Shown: positions 12,872-15,051 of the stretch, one piece after another
Layout: the number at the start of each line of letters is the position of its first letter
How positions within the stretch are numbered: position 1 is the stretch's first letter
Assembly (NCBI GenBank): GCA_030590605.1
Contig: JAUUYB010000013.1
Span: 1 to 15,051 of the forward strand
Reading direction: 5' to 3'
Length of the DNA: 15,051 nucleotides
From: Candidatus Woesearchaeota archaeon
GTDB lineage: Archaea; Nanobdellota; Nanobdellia; Woesearchaeales; JAUUYB01
The notes under the pieces: model-generated
Database searches by the model: none
What the model was told of the DNA's origin: nothing
Seen by the model: the letters and a program-made list of their open reading frames with translations, nothing else
Program-made: the position numbers and the translations under genes

Positions 12872-13345
12872 ATGAAATGCCCATACTGCGGAAACACCAA
12901 CAACAAGGTCGTAGACAAGCGGGAGACCGAGAACAACATCGCTACCAGGCGCAGAAGGGAATGTTCAGGATGCAGCAAAAGATTCACAACCTACGAACGG
13001 ATCGAGGGCATCAACCTAATAGTAATCAAGAAGAATGGCACAAGGGTGGCATTCGATAAGACAAGAGTCGAGAAAGGGATCATGCGATCATGTGAGAAGA
13101 GACCCCTTTCAACTGAGACCAAGCTCAACATCGCGGATGAAGTCGAATCTGAGCTCATAAATGGAGAAACCACCGAGATCAAGAGCACGACCATCGGAAG
13201 ACTCGTGATGAAACGGCTCCGCAAACTCGACAAGGTCGCATACATCAGATTCGCATCAGTATATCGGGACTTCGAAGACGTGAACGAGTTCCATGATGAG
13301 ATATCAAAATTAATACGAAAAAAAAAAGGTGATAACAATGGCTAA
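12872..13345 (+). CDS. nrdR: Transcriptional repressor NrdR
   Basis: NrdR senses ATP/dATP with an ATP-cone domain and represses ribonucleotide reductase genes. The 157 residues begin with the zinc ribbon (Cys3, Cys6, Cys31 and Cys34; MKCPYCGNT and RRRRECSGCSKRFTTYER). The usual DSR after the first Cys pair reads Asp15-Lys16-Arg17. The ATP-cone spans about 49-139 (LIVIKKNGTRVAFDKTRVEKG to AYIRFASVYRDFEDVNEF). Length and motif order are those of bacterial NrdR. The ATG at 12872 is chosen because the zinc ribbon begins at residue 3; the frame extends upstream through the operator region without meaning. It overlaps nrdD by 8 nt. NrdR is nearly universal in bacteria and rare in archaea, so transfer together with its operators is likely. 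Confidence 0.95.
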   Translation: MKCPYCGNTNNKVVDKRETENNIATRRRRECSGCSKRFTTYERIEGINLIVIKKNGTRVAFDKTRVEKGIMRSCEKRPLSTETKLNIADEVESELINGETTEIKSTTIGRLVMKRLRKLDKVAYIRFASVYRDFEDVNEFHDEISKLIRKKKGDNNG

Positions 13346-15051
13346 CCCACAGATAACATCGATACGGAAACGAGACGGAAGAGTAGTCGAATTCGCACCA
13401 GAAAAGATAACTGAAGCTATTTTCAGAGCAGCCAAGTCAAGCGGAGGAAGCGACAGGAAACAAGCAGAAGATCTCACCAAAAAAATCGAGATCATCCTAG
13501 ACTATAAATTTGGGGCAGGAGAGATACCGACTGTCGAAGAAGTCCAAGATCTGGTCGAAAAAGTACTCATCAAATATGGCCATTCAACAACCGCAAAAAA
13601 TTATATCCTCTACAGGCATCAGCGGCAAAATGTAAGAGATACCAAATCCGTATTGGTCGATGTAGAAGAAACAATCTCAGAATACCTTGACCAGTCGGAC
13701 TGGAGAGTCAAAGAAAACTCAAATGAAGGATTTTCATTCTCCGGGCTGTTATTGCATACGTCAGGGAAAGTCATCGCCAACTATATGCTGACAAAGATAT
13801 ATCAACCAGCAGTAGCAGACGCACACAAGAAAGCATATATGCATATCCATGACCTATCCCATGGAGTGATCGGATACTGCTCAGGCTGGTCCCTAAAGAA
13901 CCTACTCATGAAAGGTTTCGGTGGAGTCCCGAACAAAGTCGATACAAAACCTGCCAAGCATATGGATGTGGTGGTCTCACAGATGGTGAACTTCATAGGC
14001 TGTCTCCAGATGGAATTTGCAGGAGCACAGGCTTTCTCCTCAGTAGACACTCTTCTTGCCCCATTCGTGCGGGCAGACAATATGACCTACAAAGAAGTGA
14101 AGCAAAGCATACAAAGACTCGTCTTCTCACTCAATATCCCATCAAGGTGGGGAAGCCAGTACCCATTCTCCAACCTTACCTTCGACTGGACACCCCCAAA
14201 AGACATGAAGGATGAACCAGCGATCGTAGGCGGAAAGATCCTTGAAACCACCTATGGAGACTATCAGGTAGAGATGGACATGGTCAACAAAGCATTCCTT
14301 GAGGTCATGCGGGAAGGAGATGCAAACGGAAGGATATTCACCTTCCCTATCCCAACATATAACCTGACAAAAGATTTCAATTGGGACTCAGATAATGCGA
14401 AGCTCCTATTCGATGTCACAGCGAAATTCGGGACCCCTTATTTCCAGAACTACATCGGTTCAGACCTCGATCCATCATCAGTCAGAGCGATGTGCTGCAG
14501 GCTTAACATAAATCTCCTCGAGCTACAAAACCGGCCAGGAGGGATGTGGGGACCAGGCGACTCGACAGGATCGATAGGGGTCGTCACAATGAATGTCAAC
14601 CGTCTGGCTTATGAAGCCAAGGACGAGGATGAATTCCATGAGAAACTCGGGCATTATATGGATTTTGCGCGGGACTCGCTTGAGATCAAGAGGAAAGTCA
14701 TCACCAAGAACCTTGAAAATGGTCTGATGCCATTCACCAAGGTCTACCTAGGACATTTCAAGAACCACTTCTCAACCATAGGACTCTGCGGAATGAACGA
14801 AGCCTGCATGAACCTGATCGATAAAGATATCACAACAGAAGAAGGCACGGAACTTACCATAAGAACGCTTACCTTCATGCGAGACAGGATCAAAGAATAC
14901 CAAAAAGAGACAGGCAACCTGTACAATCTTGAAGCGAGCCCGGCTGAATCGACAGCATACAGGTTCGCAAAGATGGACAAGAAATTCCATCCAGAAATCA
15001 AGACCGCAGGAACAGACAAACCATACCTTACAAACTCTACGCATCTGCCAG
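13338..15051 (+). CDS. nrdD: Anaerobic ribonucleoside-triphosphate reductase, N-terminal part
   Basis: Class III ribonucleotide reductase reduces NTPs to dNTPs with a glycyl radical. The frame is open from ATG 13338 to the window end (571 codons), so the C-terminus, with the expected glycyl-radical and zinc sites, is not visible. The start is set by GGTGAT (13328-13333) 4 nt upstream. Residues about 4-95 form the regulatory ATP-cone (ITSIRKRDGRVVEFAPEKI). The catalytic domain shows HIHDLSHGVIGYCSGWSL (His169 to Cys181), FSLNIPSRWGSQYPFSNLTF and RAMCCRLN (Cys386-Cys387). Cys181 and one of the latter pair are candidates for the active-site cysteines. The activase gene nrdG would be expected downstream. 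Co-transcription with nrdR implies dATP-dependent feedback both on activity and on expression. Confidence 0.96.
   Translation, partial: MANPQITSIRKRDGRVVEFAPEKITEAIFRAAKSSGGSDRKQAEDLTKKIEIILDYKFGAGEIPTVEEVQDLVEKVLIKYGHSTTAKNYILYRHQRQNVRDTKSVLVDVEETISEYLDQSDWRVKENSNEGFSFSGLLLHTSGKVIANYMLTKIYQPAVADAHKKAYMHIHDLSHGVIGYCSGWSLKNLLMKGFGGVPNKVDTKPAKHMDVVVSQMVNFIGCLQMEFAGAQAFSSVDTLLAPFVRADNMTYKEVKQSIQRLVFSLNIPSRWGSQYPFSNLTFDWTPPKDMKDEPAIVGGKILETTYGDYQVEMDMVNKAFLEVMREGDANGRIFTFPIPTYNLTKDFNWDSDNAKLLFDVTAKFGTPYFQNYIGSDLDPSSVRAMCCRLNINLLELQNRPGGMWGPGDSTGSIGVVTMNVNRLAYEAKDEDEFHEKLGHYMDFARDSLEIKRKVITKNLENGLMPFTKVYLGHFKNHFSTIGLCGMNEACMNLIDKDITTEEGTELTIRTLTFMRDRIKEYQKETGNLYNLEASPAESTAYRFAKMDKKFHPEIKTAGTDKPYLTNSTHLP

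Overview
The window reads as a piece of an archaeal genome, most likely from a DPANN-type lineage (Woesearchaeota/Pacearchaeota-like); the lineage is inference. Archaeal signs seen in the sequence are a 33-residue ribosomal protein eL41 gene, an archaeal-style NFACT protein, TATA-like boxes about 30 nt upstream of ATG codons with no room for a leader, and Shine-Dalgarno sites of the GAGGTGAT type placed mainly before genes inside operons. Several genes are of bacterial character: a cold-shock protein, the regulator NrdR with its operators, and bacterial-type GlmS. No rRNA, tRNA, CRISPR array, insertion sequence or transposase is visible.

Layout. 1-595: 3' part of glmS (amino-sugar synthesis). 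668-1207+: a small polytopic membrane protein, paralogous to a second one at 10733-11299. 1211-1659: no long gene, but a minus-strand 47-residue gene (1401-1544) and a 130-nt region with several complementary segments (1245-1373), perhaps an RNA gene. 1660-2775: NFACT/Rqc2-like protein that ends before the usual NFACT-R domain. 2963-6883: a cell-surface module made of a large acidic secreted protein with a C-terminal membrane anchor, then a secreted lamin-tail-domain protein that begins with TTG and overlaps by 4 nt a small membrane-anchored beta-domain protein. 6898-6999 (minus): eL41. 7108-7521: DtxR/MntR-family metal regulator. 7566-7688: a nested inverted repeat with 18-bp perfect outer arms. 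7735-8361: basic, lysine-rich protein of unknown function.

8442-8920 (minus): an ATGA-coupled pair, a 43-residue zinc-ribbon protein followed by a cold-shock protein with an acidic repeat tail. 9060-9629 (minus): DUF975/YciC-like membrane protein. 9680-10450 (minus): a DUF5320-like Gly/Pro-rich protein with an acidic tail and more AT-rich codons than its neighbours. 10451-10732: AT-rich spacer. 10733-11299: the second membrane paralogue. 11341-12693: GT-B glycosyltransferase. 12872-15051: nrdR and the beginning of nrdD, which overlap by 8 nt.

The clearest regulatory story is at the right end. Two near-consensus NrdR boxes lie 31 bp apart between the TATA-like box and the nrdR start. This suggests that the bacterial NrdR circuit works here on an archaeal promoter and controls its own gene and anaerobic ribonucleotide reductase. 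Other points of interest are the gene pairs and microgenes (zinc ribbon-csp, eL41, the 47-residue protein), the two structured non-coding regions, and the NFACT protein without NFACT-R.
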